A model generated the notes under the pieces. The model did no database searches and was not told where the DNA came from. It was given only the letters and a program-made list of their open reading frames with translations. This document shows positions 27,756-37,462 of a DNA stretch of 64,000 nucleotides, in pieces; within the stretch, counting starts at the first letter, position 1; each line of letters opens with the position of its first letter. This stretch comes from Marinagarivorans cellulosilyticus. GTDB lineage: Bacteria; Pseudomonadota; Gammaproteobacteria; Pseudomonadales; Cellvibrionaceae. The stretch spans positions 682,001 to 746,000 of the forward strand of contig NZ_AP023086.1 of assembly GCF_021655555.1 (NCBI RefSeq), in the 5' to 3' direction. The position numbers and the translations under genes were made by a program.

Positions 27756-30700
27756 TTAAAAGTTGCCAGTTACAGAAAAAGTGAACCTGCGATCATTAAC
27801 AATGTACTGACGAGGCGCTAATAAACCTGCTTGGGTAACTTGTTGCAGTGTTTTAGTTTGCGTGTTTAGCACGTTGTTAATGTTGAAGCCAAGTTTTATC
27901 TGATCGGTCAAGTTGTAGTTTGCAGAAAAGTCAAGGAAGCCAAGATCGTCATTGTACTTCGGAGCTTTCGCAATCACGTCTCGAGAGTTCAGCAGGTATT
28001 CCGAGCGCCAGTTGTAGGCAAAGCGAGTAGAGAATAGTTCATTTTCATAGAAAAGAACCAAGTTGTAGTTGCTCTCAGACAACCCTTCTAGTGGAAGGTC
28101 TGTGAATGCCCCAAAAGTGCTGGTATCGAGGTCATCACCGACGTCTTCCTCTGCGTCTAGGTAGGTATAGTTGAATTGCATGCCAAGGCCATCGAAGGGT
28201 TCAGGCAGCATATCGAAACCTTGTTGATAGGCAATTTCAAAACCGTTAATTGTGGCTTCACCGACGTTGGCCTTCGATGTGAAAATAACTTCTTCCGATA
28301 CGCCAGTGTTCGGATTGGTGTACACGCCTCTAGAAGACGCCATTCGTATCAAGTTATCGATGTCCTTCGTGAAAATGACACCCGTCAAAGAGCCAACATC
28401 AGAGAAATACCATTCTGCTGACAAATCAATATTCACCGACTCTTCCGGTTGTAGGAATGGGTTAGAGTCGCCAACGGTGCTAGCGTTTATTGAGGATACC
28501 TCAACGCTGGTATAGTCTGAGTCAGGGTCATTTGGGTCTACTCTCTCGGTGAGCGTGGTTGCGCTGATTCTTGTGCCGTTTCTGATGTCCTGCAGTTCAG
28601 GGACAAAAATAGCTTTCGATGCACCAAATCGAATCAAGAAATCATCAGTAATACCGAATTTAACATTAAGGCTTGGTAGTACTGTTGAGTAGTCGTCGGG
28701 TGATGCTGCGAGTGGGCCACTGGAGCCATCTAGGAACGCGTTTTGTGAGTCGGTTATGTTATTCTCGAATCCAGGTGCTTGCTGGTCGGGATTCAGAAAC
28801 CCGCCAGTAATCTCTTGAAATTCTACGAAACCTGTGGTTTCGAGCTGAATGTTTACGAAGCGCAAACCAACATTACCACCGATCTCGATAGGTAAGTCAT
28901 TATTTTCAAAATTCACCTGAACATAAGCGGCTTGACGTTTTTCGCTTGTCTCGAAAATTTGATTTGGTGCATAGGGTCTTAGGCCTGGGTTTACACGTTC
29001 GTTTTGGCGTGCGTTACTAACAAACGGGTCACCAGCTGCACCAGCTTCAAAGTTTAGCGGAGCAACGTCATTTTCGTCTACTACGCCATCGCCATTGACG
29101 TCTACCGTTCGTTGTACTGGTTGATTGATGTAGTCTTCGAAGGCCTCCTTGTTTTCAGCAAAACCTAGCGTTGGGAAATAAAACGCTGTTTGGCCTCCTA
29201 AAGCCCCATCCGCATGGTCACTACCAAAATCTACACGTTCGGCAAGCTCTGGGAACTCTTCAAGCGTCGCCGCAGTAGCGCTCCACTCGGGGGAAACGAG
29301 GCCCCAGTCATAGTCCGCGTCTTTGATCGATTGTTCTCGCTCGGTGAACTGTACACCGCCTTGAACACTGGTGATAAACCCTTCGTCAAACTCGTACTCG
29401 CCATCAAGCGCGAATGCTAGCTGTTTACCTTTGGCATCTTGTTGTGCGTCCATTGCTGATCGCACCACATATGTTGATAAGTCATTAAGAGCGGCGTAAT
29501 TCGGCGTAAGCGGATTAGTGCCGACATCAGGACCAAGGAAGGCCATCGTTGGTGTATCTCCGCCGCTCACGGCTACATCCGATGTGAATCGATTCATGAT
29601 GCTGAAATCATGAAGAGACGCTTCCGTACCGATGTATTGCAAATCCGTTTCGATAGTTAGCGGCCCGTTATCTGGGTTAAAAACAATATTTGCGCTGTAG
29701 TCTTCAATGCGGTTTTCTTCTTCGTGGGCTCGCGTCAGAGCGAGGTAACCGTTCCCGCTACCAATAACGCCACCGCTGAACAGACCATCACTTCCAAAGC
29801 TGTCAAGCGGGCTTCCAGAATTTACTCCCAGCGGGAGGCCGTTGTTGCGGTTATCAACCTGATCGCCTAGGCTGTCAGCGTTTTCAATTGCGCGCTCGCT
29901 CCATGTCATTTTTGAATCGGAGCTAATATATTCAAATGTTGCTAAGACTTCTTCGCTGGGGCTTTCCCATTGCACGGCAGCAGCAATGCCAAGGCGATCA
30001 CGTAAAGAGTCCTGGCGCCCAATTCTAACTGAAGGCGGCATGTAATAAGTGCCATTAAGATCGTTGGCTATTGGCTGGCCGGCAAAACCATTATCAACAG
30101 TTGGTTCTATGTTGTCGTATATAGGGTCGCCGTTACGGTCTGTGCCTGTCACAGTGCTAGCGTCAACGCCACGAGCACTTCTCTCATAAAAGTTGTGGTA
30201 AGCAACTTGCTCAACGCGAGACTGGAACTCTGAGCTTGATAAATTTAGCATAAAGCCATATCGGCCAGTGTCTGTATCTATCGAGTTAGAAAAGATGCCC
30301 GATAGCTCGGGAGACGTTTCACCAATAAGGTCGGCGTAAACTGCTTTTACTGAACCGCCAAGCACTAAGCCATCTGAATCAAGAGGCTTTCTTGTCACGA
30401 TGTTGATCGTGCCGGCGATGCCGCCCTCGGTTGTAGAGGCTGTCTGGTTTTTAATGACCTCAATGCTTTTAACTAACTCGGGCGGAATATCACCAAGATT
30501 CAAGCTGCCGCCAAGGCCCGCGTTAAATGCGCCTCGGCCGTTAAACTCAGTGCGAACTCGGTTTAAACCCCTAACCAGCGCTGCAGAGCCCTCACCCGAG
30601 AAGTGGTCTGAATCGCTTGTCGCGGCGAACTTTTCGACAACAACCCCTGGAACCCGTGCAAGAGCTTCGACTACAGACTTATCAGGCAGCGATGTAATAT

Positions 30701-30923
30701 CGGATGCTGTGATTACATCTTTCACGGTCGTAGCATCACGCTTAATATCTTGTGCATTTTGCAAGCTTTGCTTAATACCATAAACAACAACTTCTTCCAG
30801 CAATGCTGGGTCGTCGCTATTGGCTTCTTGCGCTTGTACATGTGCTGCAGATGCAGCCATTACGCAAGCGGCGATGGTTGAACGCTTAAATAGTCTGCGT
30901 CCTGTGTGAGTTTTTATTGTCAT
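27756..30923 (-). CDS. TonB-dependent outer-membrane receptor
   Basis: 1055 aa. It has a signal sequence (about 1-31, ending AAHVQAQ), a TonB box-like EEVVVYGIKQSL, and a plug domain (about 45-180) with DIPPELVKSIEVIKNQTAS and GTINIVTRKPL. A long 22-strand barrel follows, ending in RRFTFSVTGNF with a terminal Phe. The ATG has a GGGGGAG ribosome-binding site. It is of the large Cellvibrio/Caulobacter type usually paired with tryptophan-halogenase homologues. Probably imports a carbohydrate- or aromatic-derived ligand; the substrate is not readable from sequence. Confidence 0.93.
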   Translation of the reverse strand: MTIKTHTGRRLFKRSTIAACVMAASAAHVQAQEANSDDPALLEEVVVYGIKQSLQNAQDIKRDATTVKDVITASDITSLPDKSVVEALARVPGVVVEKFAATSDSDHFSGEGSAALVRGLNRVRTEFNGRGAFNAGLGGSLNLGDIPPELVKSIEVIKNQTASTTEGGIAGTINIVTRKPLDSDGLVLGGSVKAVYADLIGETSPELSGIFSNSIDTDTGRYGFMLNLSSSEFQSRVEQVAYHNFYERSARGVDASTVTGTDRNGDPIYDNIEPTVDNGFAGQPIANDLNGTYYMPPSVRIGRQDSLRDRLGIAAAVQWESPSEEVLATFEYISSDSKMTWSERAIENADSLGDQVDNRNNGLPLGVNSGSPLDSFGSDGLFSGGVIGSGNGYLALTRAHEEENRIEDYSANIVFNPDNGPLTIETDLQYIGTEASLHDFSIMNRFTSDVAVSGGDTPTMAFLGPDVGTNPLTPNYAALNDLSTYVVRSAMDAQQDAKGKQLAFALDGEYEFDEGFITSVQGGVQFTEREQSIKDADYDWGLVSPEWSATAATLEEFPELAERVDFGSDHADGALGGQTAFYFPTLGFAENKEAFEDYINQPVQRTVDVNGDGVVDENDVAPLNFEAGAAGDPFVSNARQNERVNPGLRPYAPNQIFETSEKRQAAYVQVNFENNDLPIEIGGNVGLRFVNIQLETTGFVEFQEITGGFLNPDQQAPGFENNITDSQNAFLDGSSGPLAASPDDYSTVLPSLNVKFGITDDFLIRFGASKAIFVPELQDIRNGTRISATTLTERVDPNDPDSDYTSVEVSSINASTVGDSNPFLQPEESVNIDLSAEWYFSDVGSLTGVIFTKDIDNLIRMASSRGVYTNPNTGVSEEVIFTSKANVGEATINGFEIAYQQGFDMLPEPFDGLGMQFNYTYLDAEEDVGDDLDTSTFGAFTDLPLEGLSESNYNLVLFYENELFSTRFAYNWRSEYLLNSRDVIAKAPKYNDDLGFLDFSANYNLTDQIKLGFNINNVLNTQTKTLQQVTQAGLLAPRQYIVNDRRFTFSVTGNF

Positions 30924-31275
30924 GGCTGTAGCTCCCCCTTCAAAGTTTAATGCTTAAGCCTTATTGGAATAGGTCCGTAAAACATGGTTTCGTATTTGTT
31001 AGCGTATGCTTTAGATACAAAAGTAGTTCATTATTATTAATAAGTGAAGTTAGCGCATGCATTGCATGTGCGCAGCACTCAGTGTATGGACGGGGCTAGG
31101 ATACGGTAAAAAAAAGTAAGAAAAAAGCCCTAAAAACCCCTGCGCACTTAACCATAGACGTTTTTTCTTGGTTTTGTCTTTTTTTAATTGGAACCCTTGG
31201 TCTTACTTGTGTATCTGTTCGGAAAGGTTTATAACCGTGATCAATTTTTATTAAGTAGTAATACAGGAAGAAAGT
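30924..31275. promoter_or_regulatory. 352-bp divergent control region of TonB receptor and minCDE
   Basis: Separates the receptor start from the minC start. It holds an imperfect dyad at 31053-31073 (GCGCATGCA, 1-nt centre, TGCATGTGCGC, with two extra bases in the right arm) that could be an operator. A/T-rich tracts follow at 31108-31130 and 31150-31190. No reading frame of note was seen. Confidence 0.45.
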
Positions 31276-32049
31276 ATGGCTTTTGATGGCGCTTCGGCGG
31301 TGAGTGCGCGGCCGGAAAGTTTTGCAATTAAGGGCGCGTTACTTCCTATGACGCTGCTAGAGCTTCGCAGTAGTGATTTTGCTGATATTGATAGTGAGTT
31401 ACGGCGCAAGGTGGAGGCTTCCCCAGACTTTTTTATGGGTAGCCCAATAGTATTAAGCGTCGAGGCGCTAGAGGGGCTAGAGGCGGCTTTGTTATCAGGT
31501 TTGTTAACCCTATGTCGCGAACTTGATTTTAGGTTGGTTGGGTTAAAGGGCGGAGATGATATAGCCGTAACATTTTGTGCTCAGCACGCGCTCGCTCACT
31601 TTCCTGCGGGTAAGGTGAGAGGTAAAAAAGGAGATCATCAGACCCCGGAGCCGGCTGTAACGGCTGGGGATGCGCCTGAGGCCGCAGCTACTGCTGAAAG
31701 AAAAGTGGCAGGATTAACAAAAACCGTCAATACTCCGATACGTTCTGGTCAGCAGATATTCTCTGAAGGCGATTTAATTGTGCTAGCGCCAGTATCTGCG
31801 GGTGCAGAGCTACTGGCTGTGGGTAATATACATGTGTATGGCCCTATGCGCGGGCGAGCATTGGCTGGCGTGCAAGGCGATGAATCGGCGCGTATTTTTT
31901 GTATGAGCCAAGAGGCTGAGTTGGTTTCTATTGCTGGGCACTTTATGATTGACGAAAATTTGCGCGAATCCTGCTGGAAAGTGGCTGCGCAAATTCATTT
32001 TGATGGCGACCAACTTCAGGTTGAGTCGATTACTGGACTATTTTCTTAA
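31276..32049 (+). CDS. minC: septum site-determining protein MinC
   Basis: FtsZ assembly inhibitor at the poles. 257 aa: N-terminal FtsZ-binding domain (about 1-110), a variable linker with Ala/Glu-rich sequence (about 118-150), and the C-terminal beta-helix that binds MinD (IRSGQQIFSEGDLIVLAPVSAGAELLAVGNIHVYGPMRGRALAG). The ATG has an AGGAAG ribosome-binding site. First gene of minCDE. Confidence 0.96.
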   Translation: MAFDGASAVSARPESFAIKGALLPMTLLELRSSDFADIDSELRRKVEASPDFFMGSPIVLSVEALEGLEAALLSGLLTLCRELDFRLVGLKGGDDIAVTFCAQHALAHFPAGKVRGKKGDHQTPEPAVTAGDAPEAAATAERKVAGLTKTVNTPIRSGQQIFSEGDLIVLAPVSAGAELLAVGNIHVYGPMRGRALAGVQGDESARIFCMSQEAELVSIAGHFMIDENLRESCWKVAAQIHFDGDQLQVESITGLFS

Positions 32050-32070
32050 ACATTTATAAAGGGTTTTTTT

Positions 32071-32889
32071 GTGGCCAAAGTAATTGTGATGACTTCGGGC
32101 AAAGGTGGCGTAGGTAAAACAACGTCGAGTGCTGCAATAAGTAGTGGTTTAGCAATGGCGGGTCACAAGACGGCCGTTATCGATTTTGATATCGGCTTGC
32201 GTAACCTGGACCTTGTAATGAACTGCGAACGCCGCGTAGTGTACGACTTTGTGAATGTGATTAATGGTGAGGCGACTTTGCGGCAAGCATTAATTAAAGA
32301 TAAGCGCTGCGAAAACCTCTATATATTGCCGGCATCACAAACGCGAGATAAGGATGCGTTAACGCAAGAGGGGGTCGAGCAGGTGCTCAAAGAGCTGGCC
32401 GACGATGGTTTTGAGTTTATTATATGTGATTCGCCGGCAGGCATTGAGCACGGGGCTTTCATGGCGATGTATTTTGCCGATGAAGCTATTGTTGTTGCCA
32501 ACCCAGAAGTGTCTTCGGTGCGCGACTCTGACCGCATACTTGGCATTTTGCAAAGTAAGTCGCGCAAGGCTGAGCAGGGTGAAACAGTCAAAGAGCACCT
32601 ATTGTTAACACGCTATAACCCCGAGCGTGTCGAAAAGGGTGAGATGCTTGCGGTTAGTGATGTTGAAGAGATTTTGGCAACGAAGCTATTGGGTGTGATT
32701 CCTGAGTGTACCTCGGTACTTAAGGCTTCTAACCAAGGTGTGCCAGTGATTCATGATGATCAAAGTCGCGCGGGCTTGGCCTATGGCGATGCAGTTTCTC
32801 GCCTTTTGGGTGAAGAAGTGGAGCACCGTTTTTTGATGCCTGAGCATAAGGGACTGTTCAAACGGTTATTTAGCAGGAGGAGTGCATGA
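32071..32889 (+). CDS. minD: septum site-determining ATPase MinD
   Basis: Membrane-cycling ATPase of the Min oscillator. 272 aa from a GTG start. It has the deviant Walker A SGKGGVGKTTSSAA, switch regions AVIDFDIGLRNLD and ICDSPAGIE, and a C-terminal amphipathic membrane-targeting helix (GLFKRLFSRR). It overlaps minE by 4 nt. Confidence 0.98.
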   Translation: MAKVIVMTSGKGGVGKTTSSAAISSGLAMAGHKTAVIDFDIGLRNLDLVMNCERRVVYDFVNVINGEATLRQALIKDKRCENLYILPASQTRDKDALTQEGVEQVLKELADDGFEFIICDSPAGIEHGAFMAMYFADEAIVVANPEVSSVRDSDRILGILQSKSRKAEQGETVKEHLLLTRYNPERVEKGEMLAVSDVEEILATKLLGVIPECTSVLKASNQGVPVIHDDQSRAGLAYGDAVSRLLGEEVEHRFLMPEHKGLFKRLFSRRSA

Positions 32890-33134
32890 GTTTTTTTGAT
32901 TACTTTACGCGCAATAAGCAAGATACAGCATCAATTGCAAAAGAGCGCTTGCAGATTATTGTCGCCCATGAGCGCTCGAAGCGGGCGCAGCCAGAGTACT
33001 TGGCTGATTTACAGAAAGATATTATGGAAGTGGTCCGAAAGTACGTGGATATAGATACTAATAGCATAGAGGTGCAGCTTGAGAATAATGGCGATTGTGC
33101 TGTGCTCGAGCTTAATGTCACGCTGCCAGACTAG
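32886..33134 (+). CDS. minE: cell division topological specificity factor MinE
   Basis: 82 aa. The N-terminal anti-MinCD helix region contains TASIAKERLQIIVAHERS. The C-terminal topological specificity domain reads VVRKYVDIDTNSIEVQLENN. It drives pole-to-pole oscillation of MinD. The start overlaps the minD stop by 4 nt, and a terminator follows at 33206. Confidence 0.97.
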   Translation: MSFFDYFTRNKQDTASIAKERLQIIVAHERSKRAQPEYLADLQKDIMEVVRKYVDIDTNSIEVQLENNGDCAVLELNVTLPD

Positions 33135-33205
33135 GAATGTGAAAAACGAGTTTGATATGGGGCTGCAAGTCTCACCTTTACATTTTGTCACAGCTAAATA
33201 GTTGA

Positions 33206-33246
33206 GGGCGTCCCCTTGGATTGCTAAGGTGGCGCCTTCTTTTTTT
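33206..33246 (+). terminator. intrinsic terminator after minCDE
   Basis: Stem GGCG (33207-33210) plus CCTT (33214-33217) pairs with AAGG (33225-33228) and CGCC (33232-33235), followed by a TTCTTTTTTTT tract. It ends only about 20 bp before the glycosyltransferase start, leaving little room for a promoter there. Confidence 0.8.
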
Positions 33247-33265
33247 ACGGTTCTCGAAAATAACA

Positions 33266-34774
33266 ATGACTGTTCAAAACCCCCTTCTCGCCTTTTGTGG
33301 GCGGCATAAGTCATGGCTGGTTCCTGGCCTTTTGCTGGCAATGTCGCTACTGGTCTATCTTACTGGCCTTCAATATCCCAAATCGATGTTTTGGGATGAG
33401 AATTATCATGTTGTCTCGGCGCAAAAGCATGTCGATGGCATGATGTACATGGAGCCGCACCCGCCGCTAGGTAAAATGTTACAGGGCTTGAGTGAGGCGT
33501 TTTTTAATCCGAACGAAGATGTTGATTTATCTTCGCTATTAAAGACGGATTACCTCAAGGGTAGTGATATGCCTAAGGGCATGGAATTTTGGGCTTATCG
33601 ACTGCCATCAGCCTTGATGATGGCGCTTTCAGTTTGGTTTCTCTATCAGATCTTATTTCGGATTATCCGTTATCGCCCAGTTGCCTTTGTCTTTTCGCTG
33701 TTTGTCATTTTTGATAATGCAATGGTTTTGCACTCGCGTGCTGTCATGCTTGAGGGGATTCAGTTCTTTTTCATTCTGTTATCGATTTGGTATTTCGTTC
33801 GCACGGTCACCAGTGACAAGCCTATTACTGTAAAGCACTATTTAATTCTAGGTTTAAGCGTTGGGCTTGAGGTGGCAACAAAGGTCAATGGGTTGGTGTC
33901 AATTTTATTATTGGGCATGTTGTTACTTGAAGATAAAGGTAAGCAGCTACTCGATAAGCAGTTTTTGCCGGTTGTCGAGCGAACGGTTCTGGGCAGTTTG
34001 GCGTTTTTTGGTGGTTTAGCCGCAGTGTTTTTGTTGGTGTTTTATGTGCATATCGGGATGGGCACGCATGTAGAGCCTACAAAGAAGTACAAGGCGTCAC
34101 CTGAATATTTAACTTCCCTTAAAAATAATGGTGGCTTTAGCTTTACGACTTTTCGTTTAGGCTTTAAAGATAATTTGCGCTATATGTCTGAGTATGCTGA
34201 TGGTGTGCCGCGCTTGGATATCTGTAAAGAAACCGAAAACGGAAGTTACTACGCTAAATGGCCTTTTGGCGGTAAGGGTATTAATTACCGCTGGAGTAAA
34301 AATAATGTAGATGGCGTAACCAAAGTTAGCTACTCCTATTTAGTGGGCAACCCGCTCATTTGGTTGACGGTTGTGTTGGGAATACTGGTCTCTATTAGTT
34401 TAATTTTGGGGCGGTTTATTTTTGACTTGCCGATAAAGGATGAGCGGCTGTTTATGTACATACTGTATTTTACTGGTATGTATCTCAGTTACATGATTGC
34501 CATCGCCCAAATTGACCGGGTGATGTACCTTTACCATTACTTTGTGCCTTTGTTGTTTGGCATTATTAATGCGGCGTTACTTTTTGCTTATATCTTTAAG
34601 GAGCCATTGCAGCAAGGCTCGCGCTTAACTTGGGTTAACCTGGGTGTTTTAGGGGTTCTTGTGGTGGCTATGTTTGCGTATTTCTCACCGTTTACATTTG
34701 GAATACCCATTACAGAATCTCAATTTGAGCTGCGTAATTGGTTTTCTCTTTGGGATATCGAGGTGGTGAGGTAA
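33266..34774 (+). CDS. GT39-type protein O-mannosyltransferase family membrane protein
   Basis: 502 aa from the ATG at 33266; a TTG at 33221 lies inside the minE terminator. The multi-pass membrane protein belongs to the PMT/dolichyl-phosphate-mannose transferase type. It has the catalytic acidic pair in FWDENYHVVSAQKHVDG, then MEPHPPLGKML, and a cluster of about ten hydrophobic helices with a C-terminal YLYHYFVPLLFG motif. It likely transfers a polyprenyl-phosphate sugar to an exported protein. Acceptor unknown. The next gene starts 4 bp downstream. Confidence 0.85.
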   Translation: MTVQNPLLAFCGRHKSWLVPGLLLAMSLLVYLTGLQYPKSMFWDENYHVVSAQKHVDGMMYMEPHPPLGKMLQGLSEAFFNPNEDVDLSSLLKTDYLKGSDMPKGMEFWAYRLPSALMMALSVWFLYQILFRIIRYRPVAFVFSLFVIFDNAMVLHSRAVMLEGIQFFFILLSIWYFVRTVTSDKPITVKHYLILGLSVGLEVATKVNGLVSILLLGMLLLEDKGKQLLDKQFLPVVERTVLGSLAFFGGLAAVFLLVFYVHIGMGTHVEPTKKYKASPEYLTSLKNNGGFSFTTFRLGFKDNLRYMSEYADGVPRLDICKETENGSYYAKWPFGGKGINYRWSKNNVDGVTKVSYSYLVGNPLIWLTVVLGILVSISLILGRFIFDLPIKDERLFMYILYFTGMYLSYMIAIAQIDRVMYLYHYFVPLLFGIINAALLFAYIFKEPLQQGSRLTWVNLGVLGVLVVAMFAYFSPFTFGIPITESQFELRNWFSLWDIEVVR

Positions 34775-34778
34775 CGCT

Positions 34779-35378
34779 ATGAGTAAATTAATTCAGTGGG
34801 CGCACTGTGCGCTGGCGCTAACATTGGAAAAGCCAAAAGAAGTTGGGTTTTCAGCTTTAATGGCATTGTTTTTGGGCGTTGCGATTTATCATTCCACGCC
34901 GCCAATGGTGGATAAAGTGTTTGCATTGCAGATCCATAAAAATAAAGTGCCCATTAAGACGGTATCGCAAGAGCGCGATATAGCAAGAAGCCAAACAGTA
35001 TGGGTAGATAAGCTAATGCTAAAAGATGGTGCACGAATAGTGCATCCTAAGCTTGGGGTTATTGGTTTTGGCGATACATTTTTTATTGATGTTGAATCTG
35101 ACTTCACCGTGAAAAAAGCTGGCGTTTATTACTTTATCCCAGGTAGTGATGATGGCTTTTCTTTGGATGTTGACGGCAAGCGGTTGTGCGCTTTCGAAAA
35201 AGATCGCCCCTATGCTACCCAGCGTTGCCGAGTCGAGCTGGACGAAGGCACTCACAACTTCAAACTGTCTTATTTTCAGGGTGGCGGACATGCCGGCTTA
35301 ACATTGGCCTATCAGTTTAAAGGTGATCGCAAGCGCCGCTGGGTTGGTGAGAATAGCCGCTACCTAAGTTTCGATTAG
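34779..35378 (+). CDS. membrane-anchored PA14-like domain protein
   Basis: 199 aa. A cytoplasmic N terminus, one transmembrane helix near 25-42 (GFSALMALFLGVAIYHS), and an external domain whose core reads GSDDGFSLDVDGKRL then VELDEGTHNFKLSYFQGGGHAGLTL. This is the PA14-like carbohydrate-binding pattern. Four-bp spacing to the glycosyltransferase suggests the pair acts together, perhaps presenting or recognising the glycan. A terminator follows. Function is inferred. Confidence 0.7.
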   Translation: MSKLIQWAHCALALTLEKPKEVGFSALMALFLGVAIYHSTPPMVDKVFALQIHKNKVPIKTVSQERDIARSQTVWVDKLMLKDGARIVHPKLGVIGFGDTFFIDVESDFTVKKAGVYYFIPGSDDGFSLDVDGKRLCAFEKDRPYATQRCRVELDEGTHNFKLSYFQGGGHAGLTLAYQFKGDRKRRWVGENSRYLSFD

Positions 35379-35397
35379 ATTTGCCGGTATGTTATAT

Positions 35398-35425
35398 AAA
35401 AGCCCTCGTTAATACGGGGGCTTTT
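35398..35425. terminator. bidirectional terminator
   Basis: AGCCCTCGT pairs with ACGGGGGCT (one wobble) with flanking A and T runs. It lies between the convergent PA14-like and LysR genes. Confidence 0.8.
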
Positions 35426-36311
35426 TCGTTGTGCTTTTATGGTGTTGAAGTATCCATTCTACAAGCAGTTTAACGCGCTCTAACCGGTACCTGCCTGGCG
35501 GGTAAACAATGTTACAGGGGCTTTCTTGTTGATGCCAATCTTGCATAATGGCGACGAGTCGCCCATGTTTAATGGCCTCCTCTACATACAATGATGGCAG
35601 TCTGCCAATGCCAAGCCCTTCCTCGCAAGCTGCCATCATGATATGGCCATTGGCGCAGCTAAGTTGCGGCTGCACTTTATATTCGCAATGTTCTTGCCCT
35701 TTGGTAAAGCTCCAGTTCGTCAGGCTGCCCGCAATAATACGGTGTTTGGCTAGCTCTCTAGGGTGTTGCGGCTCGCCATAAGATTCTAGGTATTTCGGGC
35801 TTGCAACCATTGTGGGACGGTAAAGGCAGAGTTGCCTGGCAACCAAGGAAGAGTCGTCCAAAGGGCCCATGCGAATAGCCATATCGAATTGGCTAGCAAT
35901 TAAGTTTTGGTGGGTAGAGCTGAAGTCCAGCAGCACCTGAATATTGGGGTGTTGTTGCATAAAGCTCATTATTGCGGGGGCAATATATTGCTCGCCAAAA
36001 ATACCGCCGACGGATGTGATTTGAATCACCCCGCTGATGCTTGCTTGAACGGCTTGAAGGTTGGTCTCGGCTTGCTCTACCAGCTGAATCGCTTGTCTGC
36101 ACTCATTCACAAATGCACTGCCTGCCACCGTTAATTTCAGTTGGCGGGTTGTGCGATGGAATAACTGAACTTGGTAGTGGGCTTCAAGTTTTTTTATCTG
36201 CTGACTAAGATAAGCTTTAGAGCAGCCTAATCTATCCGCCGCAAGCGTTAAGCTTTGGTTGTCGGCAACGGCAATCAGTGCTGCAATGCGCTTTAGATTT
36301 TCTGTTTTCAT
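35409..36311 (-). CDS. LysR-family transcriptional regulator
   Basis: 300 aa. N-terminal winged helix-turn-helix (NQSLTLAADRLGCSKAYLSQQIKKLEAHYQVQLFHRTTRQLKLT), then a periplasmic-binding-like effector domain with GVIQITSVGGIFGEQYIAP. Divergent from the aldo/keto reductase with a 104-bp gap, the classic arrangement for control of the neighbour. The effector is unknown. Closest in style to the LysR regulators of short oxidoreductase operons. Confidence 0.92.
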   Translation of the reverse strand: MKTENLKRIAALIAVADNQSLTLAADRLGCSKAYLSQQIKKLEAHYQVQLFHRTTRQLKLTVAGSAFVNECRQAIQLVEQAETNLQAVQASISGVIQITSVGGIFGEQYIAPAIMSFMQQHPNIQVLLDFSSTHQNLIASQFDMAIRMGPLDDSSLVARQLCLYRPTMVASPKYLESYGEPQHPRELAKHRIIAGSLTNWSFTKGQEHCEYKVQPQLSCANGHIMMAACEEGLGIGRLPSLYVEEAIKHGRLVAIMQDWHQQESPCNIVYPPGRYRLERVKLLVEWILQHHKSTTKKPPY

Positions 36312-36415
36312 ATGTAAACAATCTTTTAACTTTGAGGGTGATGATAAACAGTTGTCGTATCGTTACGCTAGCGCCATCGTTTATTTGTGAACAATTTATG
36401 AGGTGAATAAAGCTT

Positions 36416-37426
36416 ATGGATACGATTGATTGTACCCCTAGCGTGATGGAAAAGCGGTTGCTTGGAAAAAGTGGCTTAGTGACATCGGCTATTGGCTTGG
36501 GTTGCTGGCAGTTGGGCGGTGACTTTGGCCCAGTGGATAATGTTCGGGCCTTCTCGGTGTTGGCTGCGGCAGATAAGTGCGGTGTACATTTCTGGGACAC
36601 CGCTGATGTTTATGGTTCTGGTTTGAGTGAAAGCCGCATGGGCGCCTGGCAGCGGCAGAACCCTGGGACGCGAGTTATCGTCAGCAAGGTTGGGCGCAAT
36701 AGCGAGCTGCACCCCAGTGGTCACCAGTATGATCGCATGCGCAGAAGTATTGAGGGTACGCTCGAGCGCTTGCAGGTCAGTTCGCTCGATTTAGTTCAGC
36801 TTCACTGTATTCCGTTTGAGGTGTTGAAGGGGGATCAGGTTTGGCGTTGGTTGGAAGACTTCCGCTCTGAGGGTTTGATTAAGCACTATGGTGCTAGTGT
36901 TGAAACTGTTGAAGAGGGACTCGAATGTTTAAAGCGGCCCAATTTAGCTTCGTTGCAAATCATTTTGAATATCTTTAGGCAGGATGCTGTTGATGAATTA
37001 TTGCCAGCCGCCGCGGAAGCTGGTGTGGGCATTATTGCGCGTTTGCCACTGGCAAGCGGCTTATTAACTGGTAAGTTTACTGAGCAAACACATTTTGATC
37101 GCAGCGATCACCGCCACTTTAATGCCGATGGCCAAGCCTTTAATGTTGGGGAAACCTTTTCGGGCTTGGGTCTAGAAAATGGGGTTGCGCTAGTTGAAAA
37201 GTTAAAAGCCATTTTGCCATCGGGTGTGCCCATGTCCCAATTGGCGTTGCGTTGGGTTTTGGACCACCCGCAGGTGAGTTCGGTGATTGCTGGTGCCAGC
37301 AGTGTTGAGCAAGTACAGCAAAACGCCGCCGCTGCTGTATTGCCGCCACTATCCAAAGAGCTGCACCAACAGTTACGAGACTTTTATTTTAATGATGTAC
37401 GCCCTCTTGTGCGTGGTAGCATTTAA
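36416..37426 (+). CDS. aldo/keto reductase
   Basis: 336 aa NADPH-dependent oxidoreductase with a TIM barrel fold. It has the GLGCWQLGG start, DTADVYGSGLSESRMG with the catalytic Asp and Tyr, and the Lys in VIVSKVGRN. VQLHCIPFEVLKG carries the His, and SVIAGASSVEQVQQN is the cofactor motif. It is followed at 36 bp by an SDR gene, so an operon of two reductases is likely. A start at the internal Met (36446) would drop ten residues. Confidence 0.93.
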   Translation: MDTIDCTPSVMEKRLLGKSGLVTSAIGLGCWQLGGDFGPVDNVRAFSVLAAADKCGVHFWDTADVYGSGLSESRMGAWQRQNPGTRVIVSKVGRNSELHPSGHQYDRMRRSIEGTLERLQVSSLDLVQLHCIPFEVLKGDQVWRWLEDFRSEGLIKHYGASVETVEEGLECLKRPNLASLQIILNIFRQDAVDELLPAAAEAGVGIIARLPLASGLLTGKFTEQTHFDRSDHRHFNADGQAFNVGETFSGLGLENGVALVEKLKAILPSGVPMSQLALRWVLDHPQVSSVIAGASSVEQVQQNAAAAVLPPLSKELHQQLRDFYFNDVRPLVRGSI

Positions 37427-37462
37427 AGTTATCTAGCAATAAAAATAATAGAGGAGAAGCGT

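Noticed and set aside
33221..33265. TTG start for the glycosyltransferase
   Set aside because: It lies inside the minCDE terminator hairpin and adds an unsupported N-terminal extension; the ATG at 33266 fits the family.
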